A stretch of 64,000 bases of DNA from Lunularia cruciata (taxonomy: Eukaryota; Streptophyta; Marchantiopsida; Lunulariales; Lunulariaceae): positions 71,030,552 to 71,094,551 of the forward strand of contig OX419756.1 in NCBI GenBank assembly GCA_948567375.1, given 5' to 3'. A program made the position numbers and the translations under genes. The notes beneath the pieces were generated by a model that was not told the DNA's origin, did no database searches, and saw only the letters and a program-made list of their open reading frames with translations. How positions within the stretch are numbered: the first letter of the stretch is position 1; the number at the start of each line of letters is the position of its first letter. Shown here in pieces: positions 63,748 to 64,000 of this stretch.

Positions 63748-64000
63748 ATGTACCTCGCGGCCTTACTGGCTCAATAAGGAAGAAGAATAATGCGCAAAGA
63801 GCCCGAAAGGCAACCTCTCAACTGATTGTTGTGAATGGAATCCTAGAAGGTAATCAAGTGAGAGTATTAATAGATCCAGGAGCAATAGAGAATTTCTTGT
63901 CTCACTCTGTCGCAATAAGATTGGGAATGGATCTAGAGAGAGATGGAAGTGAAGAAGTAGAGTTACCAAATGGGCAAATAGAGAGGATTGAATCATTACC
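63748..64000 (+). CDS. Protease start of element F (partial)
   Basis: The pol frame lies at -1 relative to gag and reads through the gag stop region: VNVPRGLTGSIRKKN, then IVVNGILEGNQVRVLIDPGA (active site D-P-G, where DSG or DTG is usual), then ENFLSHSVAIRLGM and VELPNGQ. Open to the window end. The gag/pol offset suggests frameshifting or a re-start. Confidence 0.75.

Larger units (their letters stand above)
61334..64000 (+). mobile_element. Element F: Ty3/gypsy chromovirus family of element 1, cut by window end
   Basis: 5' LTR, primer-binding site, leader ORF, gag with zinc knuckle and the start of the protease. It is the same family as element 1 by LTR termini and gag. Pol continues beyond the window. 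It inserted next to ccaac (61329-61333). Confidence 0.9.

Overview
The window looks like a repeat-dense land-plant nuclear genome. It has one LOB-domain (LBD) transcription-factor gene, a family confined to plants and their algal relatives. Most of the rest is Ty3/gypsy and Ty1/copia LTR retrotransposons using plant-type primer-binding sites, in AT-rich DNA. A DNMT3-type methyltransferase fits a non-angiosperm (fern, lycophyte, bryophyte or gymnosperm), because flowering plants lost true DNMT3. The species cannot be fixed from the sequence.

Layout. 1-2.5 kb: a Ty1/copia pol relic. 2.8-7 kb: short repeats and the LBD gene (minus strand, 5153-5728). 8.3-16 kb: an inverted-repeat pair enclosing an old DNMT-element relic, a decayed second LBD copy (13925-14375) and a copia gag fragment. 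16-21.2 kb: a decayed chromovirus (element 1) whose gag is folded into a palindrome. From 21.2 kb onward the window is a nest of retrotransposons. Copy B of a methyltransferase-bearing gypsy family (minus) is interrupted by chromovirus C (22052-27691, perfect TSD) and by copy D of its own family (plus, from 30812). D is interrupted by an unclassified TE, X (32845-45139). X holds the best copy, A (33206-42947, minus). D resumes at 45140-48181 and is cut by another LTR element, Y. Y in turn holds E, a 10-kb Athila/Tat-like element with 1.96-kb LTRs (50195-60277, minus), and F, a chromovirus running off the window end (from 61334).

The main discovery candidate is the A/B/D family. Its polyprotein reads gag, two zinc knuckles, aspartic protease, a DNMT3-like C5 cytosine methyltransferase, reverse transcriptase, RNase H, integrase and a C-terminal PHD finger. 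The methyltransferase carries motifs I, IV (Pro-Cys), VI (ENV), VIII and IX-X in canonical order. It occurs in the same place in three copies. Most of the stops I compared are private to single copies, so the ancestral frame was probably open. The element could have methylated DNA, perhaps its own cDNA, and could read histone tails through the PHD finger. Other notable points are a heat-shock-element cluster in the LTRs of C, a coiled-coil ORF inside the LTRs of E, and an undescribed ~50-residue domain upstream of gag in chromoviruses C and F.
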